Part shown: in pieces, positions 1 through 7,954 of the stretch | Layout: each line of letters starts with the position of its first letter | Numbering within the stretch: the stretch's first letter is position 1 | Assembly: GCF_028736215.1 (NCBI RefSeq) | Contig: NZ_CP117883.1 | Span: 2,604,001-2,668,000 of the forward strand | DNA length: 64,000 nucleotides | Source: Mucilaginibacter sp. KACC 22773 | GTDB lineage: Bacteria; Bacteroidota; Bacteroidia; Sphingobacteriales; Sphingobacteriaceae | Direction of reading: 5' to 3' | Program-made: the position numbers and the translations under genes | Notes under the pieces: generated by a model | What the model was told of the DNA's origin: nothing | The model's database searches: none | The model's input: the letters and a program-made list of their open reading frames with translations, nothing else

Positions 1-515
1 TCAGGCAGGCTTTCGTTTAGTACTTCTTTTAAGCGTTTGGCTACCGTAGGCGATTTACCATTGGTTGATATGGCCAGTTTCAGGTCGCCCTTTTTTACTA
101 TCGAACCTAAATAAAAATCGCAAAGTTCGGGCTTATCGGCCACGTTAATGAGCAGCTTACGGTCATGTGCCGATTGGCGCACGTATTTATTTAGTTCGCT
201 ATCATTAGTAGCTGCAATTACCACCTCGGCATTATCCAGGTCGTTATCTGTAAACGATTTCTGAACAATGGTTAAGCCCGGGTATTGCGCGGCAAGTTCA
301 TGAATTTCGGGTAAAAATGTTTTAGATATTACCGTTACGTTGGCTTTCTGGCTATTGTTTAAAATAGCCGTTAGTTTTTCAAGGCCAACATTACCGCCAC
401 CAACCAAAACGGTATGGAGGTTATTCAGCTTCAAAAAAACCGGGAACAGTTGATTACCGCCGATCTCTTCGTGCTCAATTTGCGTTAAACTATTATCCTT
501 TGGCAACAACGTCAT
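1..515 (-). CDS. Siroheme synthase N-terminal domain (precorrin-2 dehydrogenase / ferrochelatase), 3' end outside window
   Basis: The product should oxidise precorrin-2 to sirohydrochlorin with NAD+ and probably insert iron, giving siroheme for the reductase upstream. The 171 residues visible read MTLLPKDNSL at the start, then the nucleotide-binding loop VGGGNVG (about residues 38-44), the conserved NVADKPELC (124-132) holding the family's catalytic Asp, and STNGKSP (150-156). These match the CysG-N/Met8 family. The frame is still open at base 1, so the C-terminus is missing. The ATG at 515 overlaps the end of cobA by 23 bases, which indicates the same operon and translational coupling. Whether a fused methyltransferase domain follows cannot be seen, but the separate CobA next door makes a stand-alone protein likely. 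Confidence 0.9.
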   Translation of the reverse strand, partial: MTLLPKDNSLTQIEHEEIGGNQLFPVFLKLNNLHTVLVGGGNVGLEKLTAILNNSQKANVTVISKTFLPEIHELAAQYPGLTIVQKSFTDNDLDNAEVVIAATNDSELNKYVRQSAHDRKLLINVADKPELCDFYLGSIVKKGDLKLAISTNGKSPTVAKRLKEVLNESLP

Positions 516-1269
516 AAATTTCTTTAATCAACTGGTATTTAGGGTGCAATGAAACCACTTCGCCCAACACTATAATCGCCGGCGAACCGATATTATTTTC
601 TTTCACTGCATCAACAATGGTATCAACTGTAGCAATAGCAACTTTTTCATCCGTTGTAGTGCCGCTTTGAATTACCGCTACGGGCAGCTTGCTTTTTCCT
701 TCACTTTTAAATATTTCGGTAATCTCGGCCAGCTTATTGATCCCCATAAGCACAACAACCGTTGCCCTGCTTTTGGCAGCATCATACAAATCAGGTGATA
801 TTTTCCCGTTTGATATAGTACCTGTAATTACCCAGAAACTTTCGCTTAAACCGCGATGAGTTACCGGGATATTTTGTAATTCGGCTACGGCTATGGAACT
901 GGAGATTCCAGGGATAACCGAAGCGGGGATATCATGTGATGCGGCAAAATCCAATTCTTCAAACCCACGGCCAAATACAAACGGATCGCCGCCTTTCAAC
1001 CTTACCACGTGGCCGTAATTGATAGCGTAATCAACCATCAGCTGGTTCACGGCTTCCTGTGAGAAGGTATGATCGCCGGAACGTTTGCCTACATATACTT
1101 TTACCGAAGCCTCTGGCGCATAGCCAAGCAATTCTTCGTTCACTAAAGCATCGTATAAAACAACATCGGCTGTTTTTAATACTTTAATAGCCTTAACGGT
1201 AATCAGGTCGGCATCGCCGGGGCCTGCACCCACTAAAGTTATTTGTGGTTGTTTAGTGTTATCCGTCAT
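493..1269 (-). CDS. cobA: Uroporphyrinogen-III C-methyltransferase
   Basis: SAM-dependent methylation of uroporphyrinogen III at C2 and C7 to precorrin-2, the first committed step toward siroheme. At 258 residues it is the size of stand-alone SUMT enzymes. Family motifs are present: GAGPGD (14-19), RLKGGDPFVFGRG (90-102, the substrate/SAM loop), VIPGISSS (118-125) and PVTHRG (135-140). Its ATG shares one base with the stop codon of the sulfite reductase gene (TAATG), so the two are probably translationally coupled. Together with the downstream dehydrogenase it supplies siroheme to the upstream reductase. The assignment is secure; cobalamin synthesis is not indicated because no other cob genes lie nearby. 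Confidence 0.95.
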   Translation of the reverse strand: MTDNTKQPQITLVGAGPGDADLITVKAIKVLKTADVVLYDALVNEELLGYAPEASVKVYVGKRSGDHTFSQEAVNQLMVDYAINYGHVVRLKGGDPFVFGRGFEELDFAASHDIPASVIPGISSSIAVAELQNIPVTHRGLSESFWVITGTISNGKISPDLYDAAKSRATVVVLMGINKLAEITEIFKSEGKSKLPVAVIQSGTTTDEKVAIATVDTIVDAVKENNIGSPAIIVLGEVVSLHPKYQLIKEIYDVVAKG

Positions 1270-3359
1270 TATTGCACCAATGCCTCTCTTTGCGCTTTGC
1301 TTTTTCCTAAAAATTCTTCGGCCTGCGCTAAATATGCCGCTGCAAATTCAGCTGAGGGCTCGTTTTGACTGATCTGCAGTACCAGGTCACTAAACGATCC
1401 TTGCAAATCAAACTCGCCGGTTGCTACAAACTGCGCATCAAACTCTTTAATAATGCCTGCCTGTGTGCTGCTGTTGGTACCTTTATCTAACAATAAAGCT
1501 TTTGCCGAACTGATGAAAACATTATACGAATGATAAATAGCATCAGACCAGTCGCCCCGGGTAAATGAACCGTTTGCCCAGCCCATTTTTTCCTCCGATT
1601 CAAAAAGAAGGGTAGCAACCAAATCAATTACTACGCCGGCACACTCGCCTACGCCAATAGCAGATACATAGGTTTCCTGGTGGCCCCAGTCAACAAATTC
1701 ATCATCGGTAAGGGTTGTTAAATCTGCAAGCGGTTTCAGTAGGCGGTAAAAATAATCTTTACCCTGGCGGTCGTAATAGGCATGGAAAGTTTCACCCTCT
1801 GGCGAAAACTCTTTGTAATCGTCAAGGATTTTTCTTAAAACGTCGGTAGCACGTTTTGAAGGCACCTTAACCACTCTTTCGGCCGCACGGCCTACACCAT
1901 CGCCAACAGTGCCACCGCCCAGCATTACCTGTACCGAAGGCAATACCTTTGTACCGGCCTTAAGCGAACTGCCATGAAAACCTATATGGGCCAAACCATG
2001 CTGACCGCAGGAGTTCATACACCCGCTTATTTTTATTTTGATGTCGCGGTTAAAAATGAACTCTTCGTATTCATTAAAAATCAAATCTTCCAGCACACGC
2101 GCCATGGTCATGCTGTTGCTGATGCCCAGGTTACAGGTATCGGTACCGGGGCAGGTAGTAACGTCGGCCAGGGTATCAAAACCGGGCGCGGCAAGCTCCA
2201 GTTTAGCTAAACCTTCATATAAAGCAGGCAATGCCTCTTTACGGACAAATTTTAACAATAAACCCTGGTTTTGCGTAATGCGGATTTCGTTAGCCACCAA
2301 GGGTTCTAAAACCTTTACCAGGGCACGTGCGGTATCAGATGGGATATCGCCCACCGGTACTTTAATATATACACCGTAAAAACCTTTTTGCTTTTGCTCA
2401 AAAACGTTGGTAACCAGCCACTGCTCATAGCGGAATGGGTTGCTGATTTCTACCGCAGGGTATTCGGCTGTTGCCGGCAGCGCTGGCAATGCAACGGTAT
2501 CGCGATTAACAGGATAGCTTTTTACTTTAATGGCAGTCCTTTCAACTTTGGCTAAACGTAACACTTCCTCTAATCCAATTTTCTGGATCAGGTATTTCAT
2601 CCTGGCCTTATTACGGTTGTTACGTTCACCATAACGGTCAAACACGCGAATAATGGCTTCGATATAAGGGATCAGCTGATCTTCGGGTAAAAACTCTTCA
2701 ACAATGCTTGCCAATATGGGTTGTGCGCCTAAGCCGCCACCCAAAAGTATTTTGAAGCCACGTTCGCCGTTAGCATTTACTTTAGGGATGGCGCCAATAT
2801 CATGAATATATGAAAAAGCAGTATCCGCATCGCTTGATGAAAACGAGATTTTAAATTTACGGCCCATTTCCTGGCAAACAGGGTTACGCAAAAAGTACTC
2901 GAAAGTAGCATGTGCATAAGGCGATACATCAAAAGGCTCCAACGGATCGATGCCGGCGGTAGGAGAGGCGGTAACATTCCGCACGGTATTACCACAGGCT
3001 TCACGCAGGGTGATATCATCCTGCTCCAGTTTGGCCCAAAGTTCGGGCGTACGATCCAGGCTTACATAATGAATCTGGATATCCTGGCGGGTGGTAAGGT
3101 GTAAGTTACGGCTTCCGTACTCGTCAGATATATCGGCAATTTTAAGTAGTTGCTTAAAAGTTACCTTACCAAATGGCAGCTTAATGCGTACCATTTGTAC
3201 GCCTGGCTGGCGCTGGCCATAAACACCACGGGCCAAACGAAGGCTCCTGAATTTTTCGTCGTGTATTTTACCTTCACGAAAAGCTCTGATCTTTTTTTCC
3301 AGGTCGATAATATCCTGCTCTACTATTGGGTTCTCCAGTTCTGTTCTGAAGCTTTGCAT
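1269..3359 (-). CDS. Siroheme/[4Fe-4S] nitrite or sulfite reductase with C-terminal HEPN-like extension
   Basis: Six-electron reductase for sulfite (to sulfide) or nitrite (to ammonia). Two ferrodoxin-like repeats carry the siroheme-binding stretches RNVTASP (127-133) and the cluster ligands Cys403, Cys409, Cys447 and Cys451 in the arrangement C-x5-C and C-x3-C, as in all members of this family. Residues after about 565 are beyond the usual reductase core of about 560 residues and look like the alpha-helical HEPN-type tail found in Bacteroidota homologues; the tail assignment is recalled, not computed. Siroheme genes follow with a one-base overlap. The upstream leader has cysteine codons and a terminator, which argues for sulfite as the physiological substrate. 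Nitrite cannot be excluded from sequence alone. Confidence 0.9.
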   Translation of the reverse strand: MQSFRTELENPIVEQDIIDLEKKIRAFREGKIHDEKFRSLRLARGVYGQRQPGVQMVRIKLPFGKVTFKQLLKIADISDEYGSRNLHLTTRQDIQIHYVSLDRTPELWAKLEQDDITLREACGNTVRNVTASPTAGIDPLEPFDVSPYAHATFEYFLRNPVCQEMGRKFKISFSSSDADTAFSYIHDIGAIPKVNANGERGFKILLGGGLGAQPILASIVEEFLPEDQLIPYIEAIIRVFDRYGERNNRNKARMKYLIQKIGLEEVLRLAKVERTAIKVKSYPVNRDTVALPALPATAEYPAVEISNPFRYEQWLVTNVFEQKQKGFYGVYIKVPVGDIPSDTARALVKVLEPLVANEIRITQNQGLLLKFVRKEALPALYEGLAKLELAAPGFDTLADVTTCPGTDTCNLGISNSMTMARVLEDLIFNEYEEFIFNRDIKIKISGCMNSCGQHGLAHIGFHGSSLKAGTKVLPSVQVMLGGGTVGDGVGRAAERVVKVPSKRATDVLRKILDDYKEFSPEGETFHAYYDRQGKDYFYRLLKPLADLTTLTDDEFVDWGHQETYVSAIGVGECAGVVIDLVATLLFESEEKMGWANGSFTRGDWSDAIYHSYNVFISSAKALLLDKGTNSSTQAGIIKEFDAQFVATGEFDLQGSFSDLVLQISQNEPSAEFAAAYLAQAEEFLGKSKAQREALVQ

Positions 3360-3382
3360 AAGCTATTTTTTTAATCAATTAT

Positions 3383-3414
3383 AAAAAAGCCCCTTTGGCT
3401 TTGGCTAAAGAGGC
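3383..3414 (-). terminator. Intrinsic terminator inside the reductase leader
   Basis: Reading the minus strand, an 8-bp stem (3414-3407 with 3396-3389, one G-U pair) closes a 10-base loop and runs straight into six T residues at 3388-3383. It sits only 24 bases before the reductase ATG and after the small leader frame, so it would stop transcription before the structural genes unless prevented. That placement is typical of an attenuator rather than an end-of-gene terminator. Confidence 0.7.
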
Positions 3415-3432
3415 GTATGTGGATAATACAAA

Positions 3433-3504
3433 TTATAGCCGTGTCCTGTCGCCGGTTAAACAGCAGTACATGTGGATATAAGTGTGTGTATTAATAGGGC
3501 TCAT
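3433..3504 (-). CDS. Putative cysteine leader peptide (23 aa)
   Basis: A short frame begins at ATG 3504 and ends with TAA at 3433; it reads MSPINTHTYIHMYCCLTGDR followed by TRL. Tandem cysteine codons (TGC TGT) occupy positions 14-15, unusual in so short a peptide. The frame lies between a TATATTTG promoter box and the intrinsic terminator ahead of the sulfite reductase. Leader peptides with runs of the regulated amino acid control biosynthetic operons by ribosome stalling; here scarcity of Cys-tRNA would stall the ribosome and favour read-through. Function is inferred; translation is not proven. The alternative pairing I can see with the terminator arm is short (GGCTA at 3440-3436 with TAGCC at 3407-3403). 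Confidence 0.55.
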   Translation of the reverse strand: MSPINTHTYIHMYCCLTGDRTRL

Positions 3505-3518
3505 TATGTTTTATATCA

Positions 3519-3526
3519 CAAATATA
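3519..3526 (-). promoter_or_regulatory. Bacteroidota -7 promoter box for the sulfite reductase operon
   Basis: On the minus strand the octamer TATATTTG matches the Bacteroidota -7 consensus TAnnTTTG exactly. Transcription would start near 3512, a few bases before the leader ATG at 3504. No good -33 TTTG is found at the usual distance, which would fit dependence on an activator. Confidence 0.5.
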
Positions 3527-3561
3527 TACATAGTATAGGGAAATGGTAGAATTTAATTGAA

Positions 3562-3583
3562 AAAACTGTTATTTGACAGTTTT
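3562..3583 (-). other. Perfect inverted repeat between the Rrf2 gene and the reductase promoter
   Basis: AAAACTGT and ACAGTTTT form a perfect 8-bp inverted repeat around a 6-base spacer, starting 10 bases after the Rrf2 stop codon. It could be a weak terminator for that gene (T-rich on both sides) or an operator: its centre lies about 60 bases upstream of the predicted transcription start of the reductase operon, a usual activator position. Sequence alone does not decide between these. Confidence 0.5.
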
Positions 3584-3592
3584 ATGATGACA

Positions 3593-4027
3593 TTACACGT
3601 TGATGAGCGTCTGCTCGCGGGTTATAATGTCAGCTATGCTGGTCTCGCTCAGTATTTTAAGTGTAGCATCCCGCACATCAACAAACACATCGCGGATGCC
3701 GCAGGTAGTTTCTTGGTGGCACTCATCGCATTTGTGGTAAAAATTCAGGCTGGCACAAGGTACCATGGCTATGGGGCCATCGGTAATGCGCATGATACTT
3801 ACCAGGAAAATCTCTTTCGGATCGCGGTTTAAGCTGTAACCGCCGCCTGCTCCTTTTTTACTATACAGGAAACCAGCATTGCGCAGATCGAGCAGGATTT
3901 GTTCCAGGAATTTTTTGGGAATTCGTTCTGCCTCGGCGATTCTCGAAATTTGCATAGGCGGCTGATCCATGTTTTTGCCCAGGATCACCAATGCCTTAAT
4001 AGCGTACTTTGTTTTTTTGGAAAGCAT
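3593..4027 (-). CDS. Rrf2-family transcriptional regulator with four cysteines
   Basis: A 144-residue winged-helix regulator of the Rrf2 family (relatives are IscR, CymR, NsrR). The N-terminus MLSKKTKYAIKAL and the segment IPKKFLEQILLDLRNAGFL (36-54), followed by the wing KKGAGGGYSL (57-66), are hallmarks. Cys91, Cys100, Cys103 and Cys109 cluster in the effector region, where Rrf2 proteins bind Fe-S clusters or sense cysteine precursors; four rather than three cysteines leaves the ligand set open. It lies directly upstream of the sulfite reductase operon on the same strand, so control of sulfur (or nitrite) assimilation is likely. No strong promoter was recognised in the 250 bases upstream. 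Confidence 0.85.
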   Translation of the reverse strand: MLSKKTKYAIKALVILGKNMDQPPMQISRIAEAERIPKKFLEQILLDLRNAGFLYSKKGAGGGYSLNRDPKEIFLVSIMRITDGPIAMVPCASLNFYHKCDECHQETTCGIRDVFVDVRDATLKILSETSIADIITREQTLINV

Positions 4028-4281
4028 TTTAAAAAATAAAAACTCAAAAAGTTAAACAATATTAAATAAAATAATCCACTAAAACTATAGAGTACAACGA
4101 TACTATCTTATTTACCTTTTTTGTTATAATAAAATTACAGTTTGCCAAAAAATATGTAAAATCAATGGATGTTAAGACGGAAAAAGAGGGCGATATGATG
4201 GGCGTATTTCTTTTTATCAAAAAAAAGCGCTGTTAATTGAATATACAATTGCAGTAAAACCCGAGATTTTTTGATATATCT

Positions 4282-4560
4282 TTATTTTTTATCCGAATGC
4301 CCAAGGTTTTTTTCGGGATTAACCCTGTCGCGTATTAATTGTTTTAGCTCTTTAATTTCCGGGAACCGCCCCTCTTTTTTCCTGTCAAAAATCACATCGC
4401 CATCGATAAAAACAGAATACCTTCCGCTTATTTCGCTTGGATGTAGGGTTACCCCAAAAATATCATTAGTAAAAGTGGTAAGCAGTTCCTGGGCCATATA
4501 AGCTGCCCGCATCATCCAGCCGCATTTGGGGCAATATTCAATAGTGACGGTTGGTTTCAT
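4282..4560 (-). CDS. SelT/SelW/SelH-family (Rdx) thioredoxin-like protein
   Basis: A 92-residue protein with the N-terminal redox motif CPKCGW, Cys10-x2-Cys13, after a beta strand (TVTIEY), then MRAAYMAQELL, as in bacterial SelW-like proteins that carry Cys in place of selenocysteine. Such proteins are small thioredoxin-fold redox proteins of uncertain substrate. Its ATG overlaps the stop of the MOSC gene by four bases (ATGA), so the two are co-transcribed and probably translationally coupled. The pairing with a MOSC protein, a Mo-cofactor/sulfur-handling domain, is suggestive but does not fix a function. Confidence 0.8.
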   Translation of the reverse strand: MKPTVTIEYCPKCGWMMRAAYMAQELLTTFTNDIFGVTLHPSEISGRYSVFIDGDVIFDRKKEGRFPEIKELKQLIRDRVNPEKNLGHSDKK

Positions 4561-5399
4561 GATACTGATTTCTTTTTCTCAATTATAAATCTGTCGTCGG
4601 TGTGTGTGCTTAATACACTAAGGGTATCACCGACAGTAACAAATCCTTCGCCCTGGTGTACCAGGTTTTGTCCAAAAAGGATCTTGTTATTTTTTAAGCG
4701 ATAAGTAGCCAGTGTTTTCAACGGTTCTTTAGCTTTTACGCCCGTTTGCTGATCGATAGTGGTCATTACACAGCGGGCGCAGAGTTTAGCTCCGTAAAAA
4801 TTGATGCCCGAGATGTTTATATGGTCCATCAGGTCTTCGCTAAAGGCATCGCCGCCGGTAAAAACAATGTTGGGCCTAAACCTATCCATCGGTAAGGCAG
4901 CCGGCAGGCGTTTATTTAAATCATCCAGCGAAGCCTGGCCGATGAGTAAAAATGGATAAGCATCGGCAAAAGAAGTGATCATGCCCGGCTGTGCATAACG
5001 TTGGTCAACTTCACGTTCACTATCGTCGGGCATGTAAATCAGCCGGCAGGGAATGCCCAATATGGTGGTAAACCATTCGTCAAACTCATCGCCTACATAA
5101 ACGCCTATACACGTATCATCCCAAATAACCACATCATGTTTACTAAGGGTATCGTATGTAAAAGGGATTTTTATAGATCCGTTTGCATGATGAGAAACCA
5201 TCAAGCCATCGCTTTGTATGTTTACTTTGATCAGCGCCATCTGGGGGTGTTCCCTTTGGGTGAGAAACCTGTTTTGGCCATCAACCAGCATCCATCGCCT
5301 ATCGTGTTTAAAACCGCGCGAGGTAACTTCGGCCGAAGTTACCGGAATACCGCCAAGAGATTTTATAGGATATATGTAAAGCTGGCTGATTTGAAGCAT
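4557..5399 (-). CDS. MOSC domain protein (Mo-cofactor sulfurase C-terminal type)
   Basis: A 280-residue protein with an N-terminal MOSC beta-barrel (start MLQISQLYIYPIKSLGG) and a MOSC domain containing RFRPNIV (173-179), Cys207 and Cys210 in LCARC, and a C-terminal QNLVHQGEG. It resembles mARC/YcbX-type proteins, which bind molybdenum cofactor and reduce N-hydroxylated compounds, usually with a redox partner. I chose the ATG at 5399 because the conserved barrel starts there; the frame stays open 20 codons further upstream (to 5459) with residues that do not look conserved. The SelW-like gene follows with a four-base overlap. Confidence 0.85.
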   Translation of the reverse strand: MLQISQLYIYPIKSLGGIPVTSAEVTSRGFKHDRRWMLVDGQNRFLTQREHPQMALIKVNIQSDGLMVSHHANGSIKIPFTYDTLSKHDVVIWDDTCIGVYVGDEFDEWFTTILGIPCRLIYMPDDSEREVDQRYAQPGMITSFADAYPFLLIGQASLDDLNKRLPAALPMDRFRPNIVFTGGDAFSEDLMDHINISGINFYGAKLCARCVMTTIDQQTGVKAKEPLKTLATYRLKNNKILFGQNLVHQGEGFVTVGDTLSVLSTHTDDRFIIEKKKSVS

Positions 5400-5592
5400 A
5401 CGCGATATGTGATGGCCCGGTAAAAATAGAAAAATTTGACCTGAATGCGAAGCCGGCATGAAAGCTAAGGCGCTTCATCCAGGTTCGGATAAAAAATATT
5501 TCAATCGATTGCTTTAGTTAATATTAATTGATAATATTGTTTTATCCAATTGAGAAACCAATACTAAATATACTCATAACCAATTCGAGATT

Positions 5593-7302
5593 ATGCCATT
5601 AAACAATGTAAGCGGCAGCGCCAAAGCCGGAAATACTTATGACGCTATTGTTGTAGGATCGGGCATCAGCGGCGGCTGGGCGGCTAAAGAACTAACAGGC
5701 AGGGGCTTAAAAACCATTATGCTTGAACGCGGCAGGAACTTTGAGCACATTAAAGATTATAAAACAGCAACCAAAGATCCCTGGGACTTTGAGCACCGCG
5801 GTTCGGTAACGCAGGAGCAGCGAAAAGCCCGCCCGGTAATTTCACGTAACTGGGGCGCCCAGGAACCTATTATGGATTACTGGGTGAATGAGCAGGAAGC
5901 ACCTTATCACGAGGTTAAGCCGTTTAACTGGTGGCGATCATATCAACTGGGCGGTCGCTCTATTTTATGGGGACGCCAAAGCTACCGCTGGAGCGATTAT
6001 GATTTTGAAGCCAATGCAAAAGATGGCTGGGCAATTGACTGGCCCATCCGTTATAAAGACCTTGCCCCATGGTATGATCATGTTGAGAAGTTTGCTGGTA
6101 TAAGTGGATCGTTGGAAGGATTGCCTCACTTACCTGACGGACATTTTTTGCCACCGATGGATATGAACTGGGTAGAAAGAGATGTAGCTGCCCGAATTAA
6201 AAAGAATTATAACGATACAAGGCATATGATCATAGGTCGTGTTGCCAACCTTACGGCCGCTATACCTGGCCGTACGCAATGCCAGTTCAGGAACAGGTGT
6301 TGGGAGGGCTGCCCTTTCGGGGGATATTTTAGTACACAGTCATCTACCTTGCCGGCCGCTTTGGCTACCGGTAACTTAACCGTAAGGCCATACAGTATAG
6401 TTACCAGGATATTATATGATAAGGATACTCAAAAAGCAAAAGGAGTAGAGGTGCTGGATGCCGAAACCAACAAAACTTATGAATATTACGCCAAGGTTGT
6501 ATTTGTTAATGCTTCTGCCTTAAACAGTGCGTGGGTATTGATGAATTCGGCTACTGACATCTGGCCTGATGGGTTGGGCAGCAGTAGTGGCGAATTGGGC
6601 CATAATATTATGGATCACCATTATAATTTGGGTGCATCGGGCACTGTTGAAGGATTTGAAGATAAATATTACTATGGCCGCAGGGCCAATGGCATTTACG
6701 TAGTGCGTTTTGCCAATTTATTTGGCGATAAACGCGATTACCTGCGTGGCTTTGGTTACCAGGGCGCCGCGAGCCGCACCGGCTGGAGCCGTGAAATTGC
6801 CGAAATGAATATTGGTGCGCAATACAAAGATGCCATAACCGAACCTGGCGACTGGCAAATAGGTATAGGCGGATTTGGCGAACTGCTGCCTTATCACGAT
6901 AACAAAATTACGCTTGATAAAACCCGTAAAGACAAATGGGGGCTGCCCATATTATCTATGGATGCGGTTATCAGGGAAAATGAAATGAAGATGCGCGTAG
7001 ATATTGTTAAAGAAGCTAAAGCAATGCTGGAAAGCGCCGGTGTTAAAGACGTAAAAACGCATGACCGTGGCCATAATATAGGCGATGGAATCCACGAAAT
7101 GGGCACCGCCCGTATGGGCCGCGATCCTAAAACATCGGTGCTAAATGAACATAACCAGGTTTGGGATGCTAAAAACGTTTTTGTTACCGATGGCGCGGCC
7201 ATGACATCGTCGGCATGCCAAAATCCATCCTTAACTTATATGGCATTAACCGCGCGGGCCGCAAATTTTGCTGCCGACGAGCTGAAGAAAGGAAATATTT
7301 AA
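5593..7302 (+). CDS. GMC-family FAD-dependent oxidoreductase
   Basis: A 569-residue GMC (glucose-methanol-choline) oxidoreductase. The FAD ADP-binding motif GSGISGG lies at 22-28 and the acidic end of the fold at LERGRN (44-49). The active-site His501 (IHEMGTARMG) and Asn544 (CQNPS) take the positions of the His/Asn pair that abstracts the alcohol proton. A cysteine-rich segment FRNRCWEGCPFG near residue 237 is typical of the bacterial sugar/gluconate dehydrogenase branch. That branch usually has a small gluconate-2-dehydrogenase subunit 3 gene beside it; none is present here. No signal peptide is visible. Substrate unknown, probably a sugar or sugar acid. Confidence 0.9.
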   Translation: MPLNNVSGSAKAGNTYDAIVVGSGISGGWAAKELTGRGLKTIMLERGRNFEHIKDYKTATKDPWDFEHRGSVTQEQRKARPVISRNWGAQEPIMDYWVNEQEAPYHEVKPFNWWRSYQLGGRSILWGRQSYRWSDYDFEANAKDGWAIDWPIRYKDLAPWYDHVEKFAGISGSLEGLPHLPDGHFLPPMDMNWVERDVAARIKKNYNDTRHMIIGRVANLTAAIPGRTQCQFRNRCWEGCPFGGYFSTQSSTLPAALATGNLTVRPYSIVTRILYDKDTQKAKGVEVLDAETNKTYEYYAKVVFVNASALNSAWVLMNSATDIWPDGLGSSSGELGHNIMDHHYNLGASGTVEGFEDKYYYGRRANGIYVVRFANLFGDKRDYLRGFGYQGAASRTGWSREIAEMNIGAQYKDAITEPGDWQIGIGGFGELLPYHDNKITLDKTRKDKWGLPILSMDAVIRENEMKMRVDIVKEAKAMLESAGVKDVKTHDRGHNIGDGIHEMGTARMGRDPKTSVLNEHNQVWDAKNVFVTDGAAMTSSACQNPSLTYMALTARAANFAADELKKGNI

Positions 7303-7370
7303 ATTGATTTGAAAATTTGAGGATTGGAAAAGCAATTTGAAGATTTGAGGATTTGAAAATTTGAAGATGG
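7303..7370 (+). repeat. Degenerate ATTTGAAGATTTGAG word repeat
   Basis: About 68 bases after the GMC stop codon consist of imperfect copies of an 8-10 base word (gatttgaaaatttgagg, then aatttgaagatttgagg). No coding or hairpin signal is seen. Similar low-complexity word repeats occur at three other intergenic places in the window. Confidence 0.6.
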
Positions 7371-7477
7371 ATTGTTTGGTAGGATTTGTATTGTCGGTCT
7401 TTTTTGCATTGTAAATAATATGCAAAAATTGACTTTTGCACTAAAATACTTGCTGCCAAATTATCCATCTTTGCGTT

Positions 7478-7954
7478 ATGGCAGAGGATTTAAACATAAC
7501 CACATCAACCGATAAAACCGAACAATATACCACATTGCTACCCCAGATAGCAGCTTTGCTTGATGGCGAAACCGATTTAGTGGCCAACCTGGCCAATATC
7601 AGCGCAGCTTTAAAAGAACAGTTTAAATGGTTTTGGGTTGGTTTTTATATGGTAAAAAACGACGAACTTGTTTTAGGCCCGTTTCAGGGCCCGGTTGCCT
7701 GTACCCGTATTAAATTGGGCAAAGGCGTTTGCGGTGCGGCATGGGAGCAGGCCAAAACATTGATAGTGCCGGATGTTGAAGAATTTCCCGGGCATATTGC
7801 ATGCAGCTCGCTTTCCCGGTCGGAGATTGTGGTGCCGGTATTTAATAACGATTTAGCAGTAGGCGTGCTGGATGTTGACAGCGAATTGCTGGATCAGTTT
7901 GATGAAACCGATGCTTTGTTCCTGGAGCAAATAGTAAAGCTGATTAAATTTTAA
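7478..7954 (+). CDS. Free methionine-(R)-sulfoxide reductase, GAF domain
   Basis: A single GAF domain of 158 residues. Cys75, Cys85 and Cys109 have exactly the spacing (10 and 24 residues) of the three catalytic cysteines of the E. coli enzyme YebR/MsrC, within GPVACTRIKLGKGVCG and PGHIACSSLSRSE. It reduces free Met-R-sulfoxide in the cytoplasm with thioredoxin as electron donor, giving protection from oxidants. Its stop codon shares one base with the next ATG (TAATG). A CATCTTTGC box, close to the Bacteroidota -7 consensus, lies only a few bases before the ATG, so the transcript may have a very short leader. Confidence 0.92.
   Translation: MAEDLNITTSTDKTEQYTTLLPQIAALLDGETDLVANLANISAALKEQFKWFWVGFYMVKNDELVLGPFQGPVACTRIKLGKGVCGAAWEQAKTLIVPDVEEFPGHIACSSLSRSEIVVPVFNNDLAVGVLDVDSELLDQFDETDALFLEQIVKLIKF

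Noticed and set aside
5400..5459. N-terminal extension of the MOSC protein
   Set aside because: The extra 20 residues are not like the family, and the conserved beta-barrel begins at the ATG at 5399.
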